Assembly (NCBI RefSeq): GCF_001701025.1
Contig: NZ_CP016793.1
Coordinates: 1,612,001-1,676,000 of the forward strand
DNA from: Lentzea guizhouensis
Lineage (GTDB): Bacteria; Actinomycetota; Actinomycetes; Mycobacteriales; Pseudonocardiaceae
DNA length: 64,000 bases
Reading direction: 5' to 3'
In this document: positions 1-8,734 of the stretch, in pieces
Layout: every line of letters begins with the position of its first letter
How positions within the stretch are numbered: position 1 is the stretch's first letter
Notes under the pieces: model-generated
What the model was told of the DNA's origin: nothing
What the model saw: only the letters and a program-made list of their open reading frames with translations
The model's database searches: none
Translations under genes and position numbers: made by a program

Positions 1-1
1 C

Positions 2-307
2 GTCGGCTCGATGCCGTTCGCCGTGCTCACCAACGCCGCCCAACTCGACCGCAACTACATCCGCGAGAAGACCTCGAAGGGCCAGCACGCCGTCGCGGCC
101 AAGGGCAACCACGGCGAACGTCCCAAAGTCACCGATAACGACTTGCTCATCGTCGCCCGCGCCCTACGCGACAAGAGCGTCCCGATACCCGAGATCGTCA
201 CGAAGCTCACCATCAAGACCGGCAAGAACGCCGGCGAGCACCCCTAGGTCGCCTCGCTCTACCGCGCCCGGTCGACAACACCGCCTGAGCACATCACCCG
301 CGCCTGA
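2..307 (+). pseudogene. Serine recombinase (resolvase/invertase) C-terminal relic
   Basis: The frame is open from the window edge and encodes the part after the resolvase catalytic domain, including the helix with the IREKTSKGQ motif, then a segment like the HTH of Pin/Hin-type resolvases. A TAG at 245-247 interrupts the conserved HPSVASLYRA-like end. Reading through it in the same frame gives VASLYRA and continues to a TGA at 305-307. This is a nonsense mutation rather than the natural end. The catalytic N-terminus lies outside the window, so its state is unknown. Recombinase debris fits a mobile or accessory region. Confidence 0.75.
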
Positions 308-373
308 CTGGCAGCCGACCCGGTGACGGAGCGGCGCTTCGACTACTTCCGACCGCAAGCAGCTGACGGACCT

Positions 374-985
374 TTATCGACAGCGCGGCGCTTCGATGTT
401 GCAGAAACCTGGGTCGCGTGCACGGTCATTCGCTCGGACGTAAATGCCGACGTACCGGAAGTTCTGGTAGTGATCCCAGGTGTAGAAGAGAGCGCCGGAG
501 CGCGAGTTCCACACCAGTCGTAGCGTGGGGTGACGTGCCGCGCCACGTGTCTGCAGCGCCGGAATGACGTCGTATTCGAAGAACTCGGTAGCTCCGGGAC
601 CGGCCTGGAAACCGTTTCGTGCCATCCAGTTTCGCAGCTGGAAGTCGTTGTCGTAGTACCGCGCGCCGCCATAGCGCCAAGCCCGGTCGTAGCGGCCGGT
701 TGTCGTGTTGTAGCGGGTTGTCTCCACCCACACGGCGCTGACGGGGAAGTTGTTGCGCATCCATGAGTTCGCCGCTGTGCGGCCGTCGCCGTCCATCTGC
801 TGGGCGCTGCCGCTGGTGCCGTTCACCTGAGCGTTCGCGGTGACGGGCACGACGGCGGCGCCGAGACAGGCGCTCAGCGCGAGCACGGTAACCACCATCG
901 AACGGCCGAGTTTACCGAAACCGCGGTGTCGCTCAAGTCCAGAATGTCGCACTTCGGACATCTTCCGTTCACTTACCTGAGACAT
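374..985 (-). CDS. Secreted ribonuclease of the RNase N1/T1 (barnase/RNase Sa) family
   Basis: The 203-residue product has a signal peptide (about residues 29-52, hydrophobic core VVTVLALSACLGAAVVPV, likely cleavage ANA|Q). It ends in a domain resembling microbial guanyl-preferring ribonucleases. Residues matching the RNase Sa triad are visible: Glu137 in FFEYDV, Arg147/Arg151 in TRGAAR, and His172 in WDHYQNF. Two Cys near the C-terminus (CNIEAPRC) may pair. The ATG at 985 is chosen because GGAG lies about 6 nt upstream; longer in-frame starts lack this. It would cleave extracellular or target-cell RNA. No barstar-like inhibitor gene is seen next to it. The family call is from motif memory. 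Confidence 0.75.
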   Translation of the reverse strand: MSQVSERKMSEVRHSGLERHRGFGKLGRSMVVTVLALSACLGAAVVPVTANAQVNGTSGSAQQMDGDGRTAANSWMRNNFPVSAVWVETTRYNTTTGRYDRAWRYGGARYYDNDFQLRNWMARNGFQAGPGATEFFEYDVIPALQTRGAARHPTLRLVWNSRSGALFYTWDHYQNFRYVGIYVRANDRARDPGFCNIEAPRCR

Positions 986-1332
986 GAAATCTCCAGAGGT
1001 CGAAAATATCTCGCGATATCTGTCCGCGTTGATCATCACGGTCGTATCACTTGTTTTCGGCGGCATCGTTCGCGATGACGAAACAAATGTAGGTACACCA
1101 GTGCTGGTGAATCAAGTCGGATCTGTGGCAACTTTCCGTCTGACGCAACGCGACAAGCCATGGGTAACGCTTCTTGACCGCCTTCTCCGTACGCGGGGCG
1201 ACCGGGACGATGCCCGCCTCGATCGGGTGGTCGCACTGGGATCGGCGCTTGGCGGACGCGGTCTTGGGCGGCTGACTTTCTAGAATGTCCGGCGAGGCGA
1301 GCGCAGTGCGATGAGCAGCGAGAGGGAGACCT
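986..1332. promoter_or_regulatory. Divergent intergenic region, no gene seen
   Basis: About 350 bases separate the minus-strand ribonuclease from the plus-strand HTH regulator. I see no convincing ORF or RNA here. It must hold the divergent promoters. The only clear element is the AGGGAG ribosome binding site just before the GTG at 1333. Confidence 0.5.
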
Positions 1333-2154
1333 GTGGAGCGGCCCAGCCAGCACCGCGGAGACGTGTCGAGTGATGTGCCCGGCGCGATCCCTCCGCCTCA
1401 GGGCTGCTCTCCCGCAAGCGGCGGTGCCATGCTCTGGAGCGAGGGTGCGGAGCTGGTCGCGCGGCTGGCTGCCCTGTTCGAACTGCGCGGAACGGACAAT
1501 CCCGGGTTGCGGGAATTCCGCGGCTGTACCGCGGTAGCCACTGGCCTCACGGACGCGTTGCGCGGCGCCACCCGTCTCGTTCGCGCCGTGCGCTGCTCTT
1601 CTCTGGACGAGATCGGCTGGGTGCGGACCGGATTGACGCCGATGTCACCGATTCCGGCAGCCGGCGGCGTGAAGTTTCAGGTCGTGCTCGACACGGCGGT
1701 GGCCTGCGCAACCGGGGAAACCGCGAGACTGCTCGACCGTGCGGCCTCCGGTTGGCAGGTGCGTCTGCTGCACGGCGTACCGGTGGAGATGGTGCTGATC
1801 GACGACAACGCCGCCCTGTTGGCCAGGAAGGGGGACGCGGCGGCGGAACATGTGTGGTTCGTTCGGTCCTCGCCGCTCCTGGAGATCATGATCGACGTGT
1901 TCCACACGCTGTGGTCATTGGCGGCCCCTGTCACCGGCCACATCGTCATGGGGCTCGACGATGACGGGATAACCGAGCAAGACCGCGCGCTTCTCGTGAT
2001 GCTCGCCGCGGGCGCGACGGATGTCTTGATCGCGGAGAAGCTCGATCTGGGGCTGCGCACCGTGCAGAGGCGACTGCAGGTCCTGAGCGGACGGCTCGGC
2101 GCGCGAACTCGCTTCCAGGCAGGTCTCAACGCGGCCAAGCGCGGTTGGTTGTGA
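1333..2154 (+). CDS. LuxR-type HTH transcriptional regulator (paralogue 1)
   Basis: 273 residues with a C-terminal LuxR/GerE-like helix-turn-helix (about 212-273: LAAGATDVLIAEKL, LRTVQRRLQVLSGRLG). The roughly 200-residue N-terminal part has no motif I recognise; it may be a ligand or protein-interaction domain. The GTG start is preceded by AGGGAG. The next gene, 33 bases downstream on the same strand, is a diverged copy with the same C-terminal ending (FQAGxNAAKRGW). This points to tandem duplication and probably co-transcription. Target genes are unknown. Confidence 0.8.
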   Translation: MERPSQHRGDVSSDVPGAIPPPQGCSPASGGAMLWSEGAELVARLAALFELRGTDNPGLREFRGCTAVATGLTDALRGATRLVRAVRCSSLDEIGWVRTGLTPMSPIPAAGGVKFQVVLDTAVACATGETARLLDRAASGWQVRLLHGVPVEMVLIDDNAALLARKGDAAAEHVWFVRSSPLLEIMIDVFHTLWSLAAPVTGHIVMGLDDDGITEQDRALLVMLAAGATDVLIAEKLDLGLRTVQRRLQVLSGRLGARTRFQAGLNAAKRGWL

Positions 2155-2187
2155 CCGTGATCAATGACGCGAAGCACGAGGTGAGTC

Positions 2188-2949
2188 TTGGGTGCGGGTG
2201 ATGACGTCGACGCAGGCTTCGTCCCGGCTGGCCGCATCGACGAGGTTCGAAGGCTGACCACAAGGCTGCACCAGTTGTTCTCGGGCGAAGCACGCGAGAA
2301 CGTGCGTCTCCTGACTGATCGTGAAGAGATCCATTTTCACCACAGACGGGTGTACAGCTCCGCTCGCTCCGAGATAAGGGTGTGCAGCAGACCGCCTTAC
2401 TCGATGGCCATCGAGCCCGACGAGCCCATCGACGCCGCTCGTGGCGCCTGGCTCTCCAGGCTCAACTACCGAGTGATCACCGATACCTCGGCACTGGGGT
2501 TGCCGGGAGCATTGAAACTGGTCCTGCGTGACTCTGCGGAGAACAGGTGCGAGAACCGGCTGCTCGCTCGAGTGCCGTTCAAACTGCTTGTCAGTGATGA
2601 CCGCGGTGCGATGCTGGGACTGGGAGAGGGTGCGCCCGCCGCGCACTCGATTCTCATCGAGGACTCGATGATGATCCATTCTTTGATCAACTGCTTCGAG
2701 ACCCTCTGGCACATGGCGACACCGGTGGTCGACCGACGCGACGCCGACGACCTCGGCCTGGTCGTCGACGAGGAGGGCAGACACCTGCTCGGTCTGCTCG
2801 CTGCGGGGTTCACCGACGCATCGATCAGCCGACGTCTCGGCATGAGCGAGCGGACCGTGCAGCGTCGCATTCAATGGCTCATGAAGCACCTGGGTGCGGA
2901 CACCCGGTTCCAAGCCGGTGTCAACGCCGCTAAACGGGGTTGGTTCTGA
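2188..2949 (+). CDS. LuxR-type HTH transcriptional regulator (paralogue 2)
   Basis: 253 residues, homologous along its length to the preceding gene. Shared features are FHTLWSLAAPV versus FETLWHMATPV, an HTH at about 193-253 (LLAAGFTDASISRRLGM, SERTVQRRIQ) and the same GW-aromatic C-terminus. The TTG at 2188 is taken as start because GAGG lies 6 nt upstream and a stop closes the frame just before it. The protein sits in a two-gene operon with its paralogue. A heterodimer or antagonistic pair is possible, but nothing in the sequence shows it. Confidence 0.78.
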   Translation: MGAGDDVDAGFVPAGRIDEVRRLTTRLHQLFSGEARENVRLLTDREEIHFHHRRVYSSARSEIRVCSRPPYSMAIEPDEPIDAARGAWLSRLNYRVITDTSALGLPGALKLVLRDSAENRCENRLLARVPFKLLVSDDRGAMLGLGEGAPAAHSILIEDSMMIHSLINCFETLWHMATPVVDRRDADDLGLVVDEEGRHLLGLLAAGFTDASISRRLGMSERTVQRRIQWLMKHLGADTRFQAGVNAAKRGWF

Positions 2950-3073
2950 GCGTCGTACAAGCCGTTCGGCGAAGTGCTCAGCGGGCTGGACGGTGCGGAC
3001 GCGAATCACCGCCAACGCCTGCCCGGCCGGCCGACGGTGAGCAACGCGTTGCCCGAATCCCGCCGACTCCGAT

Positions 3074-3112
3074 CGGAAGGGCCTGCCGCACTCCGTGCGG
3101 CAGGCCCTTCCG
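3074..3112. terminator. Strong bidirectional hairpin terminator
   Basis: A perfect 18-bp stem (GGAAGGGCCTGCCGCAC and its complement plus a C-G pair) closes a 3-base loop. It lies between two convergent genes, the HTH regulator ending at 2949 and the secreted protein ending at 3121. It has no long T-run. Confidence 0.8.
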
Positions 3113-3120
3113 TTGTGGAC

Positions 3121-3978
3121 TTACCGCACAGGCTTGGCACAAGCGACCATGTGCCACCACCACGGGCCGTACGTGGTGCAGTTGTACCCGTTGCGCTCGT
3201 ACCACCACTTGGTGGCCTGGCCCACCAGCACGTTGATGATCAGTCTGGCTCCCCACACGACGAACCACGCCGGGTCCGCCACGACCGGGTAGGCCGTCGT
3301 CTGGTGGTGCTCGACGATCTGACGCAGCGTGCTGCCTTCCAGCACGAATCGCGTCGGCACCGAGTTGCCGTTGGCGTCACGCGCCCACGGCGTGGCCACG
3401 GTGGCCACGGGGCTGCCGGTGGCGTCGAAGACCACCGCCCCGCCGTCCTCGCCCAACGCGATCTGACCACCGGCCGGGACCGTGACGGGGAAGTCGAAGC
3501 CAGTGGGAGCGGCGGGCCCGTCGATGGTCACCAGCGCCTGCACGCCCTCGGTGGTCGGCTTCACCACGACATCGGTCTGCGGGGCGGCGTCCGCGTAGAC
3601 GGTGGTGCCGTCCACTACGACCGCCTGCGCAGCGTCCGCGGCACCGGGGACACCGACATCCACGCTCTGCCCGTTGGGCGCCGTGAGCGTCACGTCCTGC
3701 GTGGGGTCGGCCGGCACCTGCACCACGGATCCGTTGTCCGTGCGGGCAGTGGTGTCCCCGGTCGGCGACACCACCACGGCGTCGGCTTGGGTGGTGCCGC
3801 TCTCCGTCACTGCGAGCTCGGCTGCGGCCGTGGCCTCGTCCAGCACCATCTGGTCCTCGACGGCGGAGACCACTGCCGGCTCGCCGAGGTCACTGCTGGT
3901 CTGGGCCGTGGCGGAAGGCGCCACGGCTAGGGAGGCCACCACCGTCACCCCCAGCACGACGATCGAAAGTCGCTTCAT
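3121..3978 (-). CDS. Secreted protein of unknown function with aromatic/Cys-rich tail
   Basis: 285 residues with a clear Sec signal peptide (residues 1-26, cleavage after ATAQ or near it). The body is Ala/Val/Thr-rich and reads like repeated beta-strand segments (VVVSPTGDT, VTLTAPNGQ, VALVTIDGP-like). A TAYPVVADPAW segment near residue 233 is a phrase I associate with several actinomycete exported proteins. The C-terminus is rich in Trp/Tyr and has two Cys (YNCTTYGPWWWHMVACAKP). GGGGAG lies 6 nt before the ATG. I cannot name a function; a role at the cell surface is inference. The C-terminal segment could contact membrane or ligand. Confidence 0.75.
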   Translation of the reverse strand: MKRLSIVVLGVTVVASLAVAPSATAQTSSDLGEPAVVSAVEDQMVLDEATAAAELAVTESGTTQADAVVVSPTGDTTARTDNGSVVQVPADPTQDVTLTAPNGQSVDVGVPGAADAAQAVVVDGTTVYADAAPQTDVVVKPTTEGVQALVTIDGPAAPTGFDFPVTVPAGGQIALGEDGGAVVFDATGSPVATVATPWARDANGNSVPTRFVLEGSTLRQIVEHHQTTAYPVVADPAWFVVWGARLIINVLVGQATKWWYERNGYNCTTYGPWWWHMVACAKPVR

Positions 3979-4112
3979 TTCTGCTCCCCTGTTCTGATCT
4001 GACCCGACCTGACGATGAGAAACGACTTCATTCCGGGTCTGGACGGCAAGTTTGCGATGGCATTCGGTGAGACATCAACGGGGCACCGCCACACCGTCGA
4101 CTAACCCAAGTG

Positions 4113-4126
4113 GGTGAACACTCACC
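4113..4126. promoter_or_regulatory. Inverted repeat, candidate TetR operator
   Basis: GGTGA-ACAC-TCACC forms a short palindrome in the 243-base gap between the divergent secreted-protein gene and the TetR-TetR fusion gene. A second small palindrome, GGTGACACC, lies near 4172-4180. The position between divergent promoters and the size suit autoregulation by the adjacent TetR protein. This is inference only. Confidence 0.4.
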
Positions 4127-4221
4127 TACCACTTCAGAAAGCACTAACACTGGACACGGGTACCGCGATGTAGGTGACACCCCGTCAATCGCGACGGCCT
4201 CACTACCGAAGGCACCACCAA

Positions 4222-5526
4222 ATGAATGATCCAGGTTCCGCACGCGAAAAACTACTGGTCGCCGGAATCGACCATGTGTTCCGCAATGGTTTCAAGGTCT
4301 TGGCGCGCGGTCTCAACATCACGGAAATAACCGAACGTGCGGGAGTGAGCGAGAAGACCTTCTACGTGGTCTTCGGTGACAAGGGTCGTTACATCGATGA
4401 GCTGGTGGTCGCGCTGAACCGAGCGCCACAACGGGTGGCGCACGACTTGCAGGAAGTCCTGCAAAAGTCGTTCGTCGAAACCAACGGCGATCCGCGTCAA
4501 ACAATCCGCGCGGTCTGTGCATGGGATTTCGAGCAGGTGCGCCAGGATCCGGCCACGATCCTGCAACTTGCCACTCTGGTCCTCGCACGCGATCACCGCG
4601 GCGCCATGAAGATGCTTCGCCAGGCGTACGCCGCCTACGACGAGGCAGGCATACAGGCCTACCAAGCCATTCTTGCCCGGTGGGGAGCCACTCTCCGCGC
4701 ACCGTTCACCGCCGAACTGATGGCCGTCACGCTGACAGCACTCGTGGAAGGGTTGGCGATACGGCACCTGGCCGACCCCGAAGCGGTCCCCAACCACCTG
4801 TTCGGCAACGCCGTCATCGCCCTCATCGGCTCCGTCGTCGACACCGGGCAGAACCACGAGCACATCGACGACGTCATCACCCCACTGGCGGACGAAATCA
4901 TGCTCACCTACGAGGTCGCCCGCATCGACAGCCTTCCAGAGGATCCGCGCAGCGCGATCATCGCCGCGGCTCGCGCAGAGTTCGCTGCTCGCGGCTACTT
5001 CGCGACCACGCTGGCGCACATCTCGATCCGGGCGGGCGTGCCGCTCTCCGTGTTGAAGCAGCTGTTTCCCAGCAAGGCACTGATAGTCGTGAAGGCACTG
5101 CGGCCCCAGTTCGACGAACTGAGATCAAAGATCGATGACGACCTCGCCCTCCTGGTTGCACCTGCCGTCATCGTGAAGCGGCATCTGGGGCGCCTGGCAT
5201 CGTTTGCAGTATGCAACCAGGACTTCGTCGAAGCGTTCCTCATGCTGGTCGCACACGAGACAGCGACATCACCTGAGATCGCGGTCGAGGTCAGACGAGA
5301 GCTCGATCTACCCAGCGTCATGACACCGGCAATAAAGTTAGGACAGGAGCACGGCGTCTTTGTCAGTACCATCGAGGCCTACGAGCTATCCGCCGCGCTG
5401 ACCAACAGTCTCCTACTCCGCTGCTTCACCCGCCGTGATGATGACGCCGCCACACACGCCGAGTTCATCCATGCAACCTGCCTTCACGGACTACTTTCTC
5501 GGACAAACCATGCGACACCTATGTAG
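4222..5526 (+). CDS. Double TetR-family regulator (two TetR units in one chain)
   Basis: 434 residues, about twice a normal TetR. The first DNA-binding unit is at residues 5-55 (ITEITERAGVSEKTFYVVFGDKGRYI). It is followed by a helical ligand domain. A second TetR HTH starts near residue 240 (AIIAAARAEFAARGYFATTLAHISIRAGV, then LSVLKQLFPSKALIV). Both HTHs keep the TetR layout, though the second has Leu-Ser-Val-Leu where the usual Tyr-Tyr-Tyr-His lies. The ATG at 4222 is preceded by GAAGG; an upstream in-frame GTG at 4174 would add 16 residues. It probably acts as a covalent pseudo-dimer or binds two half-sites. The neighbouring secreted protein is a possible target. Confidence 0.85.
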   Translation: MNDPGSAREKLLVAGIDHVFRNGFKVLARGLNITEITERAGVSEKTFYVVFGDKGRYIDELVVALNRAPQRVAHDLQEVLQKSFVETNGDPRQTIRAVCAWDFEQVRQDPATILQLATLVLARDHRGAMKMLRQAYAAYDEAGIQAYQAILARWGATLRAPFTAELMAVTLTALVEGLAIRHLADPEAVPNHLFGNAVIALIGSVVDTGQNHEHIDDVITPLADEIMLTYEVARIDSLPEDPRSAIIAAARAEFAARGYFATTLAHISIRAGVPLSVLKQLFPSKALIVVKALRPQFDELRSKIDDDLALLVAPAVIVKRHLGRLASFAVCNQDFVEAFLMLVAHETATSPEIAVEVRRELDLPSVMTPAIKLGQEHGVFVSTIEAYELSAALTNSLLLRCFTRRDDDAATHAEFIHATCLHGLLSRTNHATPM

Positions 5527-5779
5527 GGCGGGTACAAGGGCCTGCCGGATCGCGTGCCGGCCGGGCGTTCTCCACTTACCTGGTCAACCCCACCAGCAGG
5601 TTCTCCTCACCGCTGCTCGAGACTGGCGCAGCTTCCGGTGCCGTTCGGCCCTTAACTACCCTCCTCACCGAGTGCACTAGTGTCCTGCTGCCGAGTTCGC
5701 TGCCGCCGCGCCCGCCGACGCCGGACAGGCACGGCAGAGCTGCGGGTGTTGCTCCTGCGGTTGGACGGCGCACGCGTCG
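5527..5779. other. Gene-free stretch after the TetR fusion
   Basis: No supported gene. It leads into transposase debris at 5780-6069, so it is probably also remnant sequence. Confidence 0.4.
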
Positions 5780-5895
5780 TATGTCCGGTTCACCCCCGCA
5801 CGGGCACGTAGATCACCGGGTGCTCGATGGCCGATAGGAGAGCGAAGCAACAGCGCGGCAGTGGCCGAGGTCAGGTCGATCGCCCAGCGCACATC
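5780..5895 (-). pseudogene. IS110-family transposase relic
   Basis: Across two minus-strand frames one reads RWAIDLTSATAALL, then ALLSAIEHPVIYVPVRG, then VNRTYDA. This matches the start of IS110 DEDD transposases (WAIDLTSG-AALL-ALL...VVYVPGRTVNRM). The frame changes and a stop show it is dead. Only about 40 residues are recognisable. The identification is from motif memory. Confidence 0.55.
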
Positions 5896-5934
5896 AGATG
5901 CGTGTCGTGGCACGGCCGATGTACTCGGTGATCG

Positions 5935-6069
5935 CGGCCCGTGCACGGTCTGCCAGCGCTGGAAGTCGCCGGGCGGGCATCGCCATTTGGCACCGTTGTC
6001 GACGATGTAGCGGGTGGCATCCACGATCGCCCGCCGGTCGTTCGCTGCGAGGGGATCCGCTGCGAGGCG
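5935..6069 (-). pseudogene. IS5-family transposase N-terminal relic
   Basis: The minus strand encodes NDRRAIVDATRYIVDNG followed by AKWRCPPGDFQRWQTVHG. This is the characteristic N-terminal region of IS5-group transposases (RRAIVDAIRYIVDNGCKWRALP...PWQTVY). The rest of the gene and the inverted repeats are not recognisable. It abuts the IS110 relic, so two insertion events decayed here. Confidence 0.65.
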
Positions 6070-6097
6070 CGTGCCGGGGAGTCGTTTCGGCTCGGAC

Positions 6098-6982
6098 TCA
6101 GGTCCAGACGCGTTTCGTGAATCGCCAGGACTGATCGGCCAGGAAGTTGTCCAAGGTCCGCGGTGGACGACCAAGAAGCCGCGCTACGTCATCGGTTGTT
6201 GGCTGATTAAGTCCCAGCCGGGTCAAGGTGTACACAGCGGACATGAACCCGATGCTGTCCCAGCCGACGCCGCGGCGGCGCAGGCGCCCTGCGAACCGGG
6301 GCAGGCTCGGGTTGCTGTAACGCACCGGCGACCCAAGATGCGCACTCAGAGCGTCGGCGACCTCGTGCATGGTCAACGCGGCCGAGCCGGTCAGCTGGTG
6401 CACGGTGTTGCGATGCTGGTCCAGGTGAAGCAGCGCATCGGCCGCTACCTCAGCAGCGTCGCGGGCGTCGATGAAGGTGGTCCGTCCACGCCCAGCCGGG
6501 ATGAACAGCTCGCCTCGCTCGACGATGTCCTCACCGTGCGTTGACACCGAGCGGAACAGGTTCTGCATGAAGAAGCTGCACCGCAGCACCGTCCATGACA
6601 TCGACGACGCGAACAGGGCTTGCTCGACCTTGTAGTGAGGAATGAACCGGGCCTTGTCCGCGCCGAACACCGAGACGTACACGACGTGCCGGCATCCGGC
6701 TCTCTGCGCGGCACGCAGAAACGGCAACACCGCGGTACGCGCGGCTTTGTTACCGGGCAAGGGGAAGAGGAGGAAGAGCTCTCGCACGCCGTCGAGCACG
6801 GCGGGCCATGTGGAGGAGTCGAAGAAGTCGAACGACACTACCTGCCCACCGCTGGCCGTGACGCGCTCGGCCAGCGACCCCGGCCGCCGGGACGCCACCC
6901 GCCAGGAACCTGTGGACCGCGAACACAACAGGTCGACCAGTTCGGAGCCGACGTTGCCTGACGGACCCGTCACAACAAGCAT
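6098..6982 (-). CDS. NmrA-like NAD(P)-binding protein (atypical SDR)
   Basis: 294 residues. The Rossmann motif lies at the N-terminus (MLVVTGPSGNVGSELV; GxxGxxG at 6-12), followed by an Arg-rich strand end (SRRPG) suggesting NADP(H). RHVVYVSVFGAD and HYKVEQAL stand in for the YxxxK region as in NmrA/HSCARG proteins, which often lack normal SDR catalysis. The ATG at 6982 is preferred over one 39 bases upstream because GGAGTGGAGA sits just before it. It may be a redox-sensing regulator or a quinone oxidoreductase-like enzyme. It is complete, unlike most neighbours. Confidence 0.8.
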   Translation of the reverse strand: MLVVTGPSGNVGSELVDLLCSRSTGSWRVASRRPGSLAERVTASGGQVVSFDFFDSSTWPAVLDGVRELFLLFPLPGNKAARTAVLPFLRAAQRAGCRHVVYVSVFGADKARFIPHYKVEQALFASSMSWTVLRCSFFMQNLFRSVSTHGEDIVERGELFIPAGRGRTTFIDARDAAEVAADALLHLDQHRNTVHQLTGSAALTMHEVADALSAHLGSPVRYSNPSLPRFAGRLRRRGVGWDSIGFMSAVYTLTRLGLNQPTTDDVARLLGRPPRTLDNFLADQSWRFTKRVWT

Positions 6983-7680
6983 CCGATTCTCCACTCCACA
7001 GCAAGGGTTCGACTGTGTCATCGTGCATGGCCTGACTTGAGATAGCGACCGAGGTCAGCGGAGTGTTCATGTCAACGCGCGCTGTGGTCCGGGCAAGATC
7101 GGCGAGTTATACCCGGCGGCTGTGCGGCGGCCGAGGATCACCGGGCGCCTCCCACATCAAGGTCCGCGGTCTCTAGTTGGCGGGCGACGCCAGGTCCATC
7201 AACCTCGACGAGGCGAGGAGGCAGGCCGGCCTGAAGAAACCCGGTGTTCACTATCTGCATCGGCGGCTACAAGGACGACAGGTCCGGCAAGGTCTCGCAC
7301 CACCTGGAGATCAGCGGTGCGGAAGGCGGGAACCGCACCGGACGGCGGGGCCTTCGAGTTCTCGGCAGGCGGCGAAGCCGCGGACGCGGTGACGACGCCG
7401 ACCAAGGACCGGCCCGTCGAGCAGTGACTCTCCCGCGACGGAGACGACGACGGAGGCTGTCGGCGGCACCACCTCCGGCGGGCTTGCCAGCGCTGGGGAC
7501 GGTGTGATCGCGTTGGTCATCGGCGGCGTCGTCGTGATGTCGGCAGGCGTTTGACCGTGTGGTTGGCGCGATGCAAGTGCGCCAGCGGCTGACCGACAGC
7601 CTGCTGCCGAGCGGTTGGCCGACAGTGCCAGCGGGCATCCGCCAAGCATCTGACCACGAGCGGAAAGGCAGGTGAGATCG
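6983..7680. other. Nearly 700 bases with no intact gene
   Basis: Several short plus-strand frames look like pieces of one decayed gene: GGYKDDRSGKVSHHLEISG near 7265, GTAPDGGAFEFSAGGEAADA near 7335-7400, and a hydrophobic end VIALVIGGVVVMSAGV ending at 7554. They lie in different frames. A broken exported or membrane-anchored protein is possible, but I cannot name it. Confidence 0.3.
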
Positions 7681-8118
7681 ATGAACAGTGATGCCTTTCC
7701 CGACCAGGTGCACGTGTTGGAACTGGACGTCGAGGTCGCTGATCTGGGCGGAGTGCGCAGATGGGCTGAGTCGACTTTGGTCGGCCTGCACCCGGACGAT
7801 CTCGTCGACGTACTGCTGGTCATCACCGAACTCGTCTCGAACGTCTACGATCACGCACGGTTTCCGGCACGACTCCAGTTGAGGAAGTCGGACATGCCTT
7901 GTGTCGTTACCGTCTCGGTCGAGGACGTTTCACCAACAGCACCGGTGCTACGACCGCCCTCGACCGACTCGCCGCGGGGGCGAGGCCTGGTGATCGTGAA
8001 CCAGATCGCCAAGCAGTGGGGCGCGGCTCAACGTGTGATCGGTAAGTCCGTCTGGGCGCTGATCCCCTGCTCGCTCACGTCGTCAAAACGGACGCAGACG
8101 TCCCATGGGGCTGTCTAG
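7681..8118 (+). CDS. RsbW-like ATP-binding protein (HATPase_c_2, putative anti-sigma factor/kinase)
   Basis: 145 residues of the serine-kinase type GHKL fold. The N box is ITELVSNVYDHA (Glu50, Asn54) and the G box is SPRGRGLVIVNQIAKQWG (about 98-114). Proteins of this kind bind a sigma factor or phosphorylate a STAS antagonist. AGGTGAG precedes the ATG at 7681. The convergent gene downstream on the other strand is a broken STAS antagonist, its natural partner type. With that partner dead, the switch may be locked or may use the intact STAS protein at 13.6-14.1 kb. It has no sensor domain. Confidence 0.8.
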   Translation: MNSDAFPDQVHVLELDVEVADLGGVRRWAESTLVGLHPDDLVDVLLVITELVSNVYDHARFPARLQLRKSDMPCVVTVSVEDVSPTAPVLRPPSTDSPRGRGLVIVNQIAKQWGAAQRVIGKSVWALIPCSLTSSKRTQTSHGAV

Positions 8119-8522
8119 CGACGTCCCTGCGGCGGCACCAAGTCCTCGGTACCGCATAGCGGCCAGAGCACTGGGCAGTCGGAAACAACGAGAAGATCTT
8201 GTCCGTACGTGTGAGTTGCAACGGCCGCACCACCGCGTTGTGCGCAGCGACGACAGCGAACGGGACGCCGTTGTGCCACGCCTGCTGCTGCACCGCCAAC
8301 AGCAGGTTGATGCCAGAAGAGCCGAAGAAGTCCACCGCTTCCAAGTCGATGACCCCTACCGGCGGCGGCGTCGTCGTCGAACACGGCGTCGGCCTCGGCG
8401 AGCAGAGTCTCGTCGGTGGTCATGTCTATCTCGCCAGCCATCGCGACGATCGCGATCTCGTCTTGGATCACAACGTGAGCGGACACCTACTCCACGGCAC
8501 CCTCGGCTGAGTGGTTCACCAT
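8075..8522 (-). pseudogene. STAS anti-sigma antagonist, broken
   Basis: The gene aligns with the intact STAS gene at 13639-14064. The start region is conserved (GAGAGGAG then ATG at 8522) but a TAG follows after 11 codons. The frame then gives IQDEIAIVAMAGEIDMTTDE. Near 8358-8372 a shift in a GCC/GGC run moves the rest, VIDLEAVDFFGSSGINLLLAV and FAVVAAHNAVVRPLQLT, to another frame. Near 8170-8180 a second shift would restore PSALAAMR. One nonsense codon plus two shifts argue for true decay. Its 3' end overlaps the convergent ATPase gene. Confidence 0.8.
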
Positions 8523-8734
8523 CACGCTCCTCTCGACCCACCGCGAGAAGCGCTGATGCGCGCCCAACCGGAAACCCTCTGGACCTGCCTCGCTCAGATG
8601 ATCGATGTTTCACAAACCTCGCTCCGCGGTACGCCCGTTTGCGTGCGGTACAACTGCGGTGAGGGGTCGTGTCTTGGTTTGTCGTACGGGACCGCGCAAC
8701 GGTGTGCCGCACCACATACGGTGAAGGGATCCTG

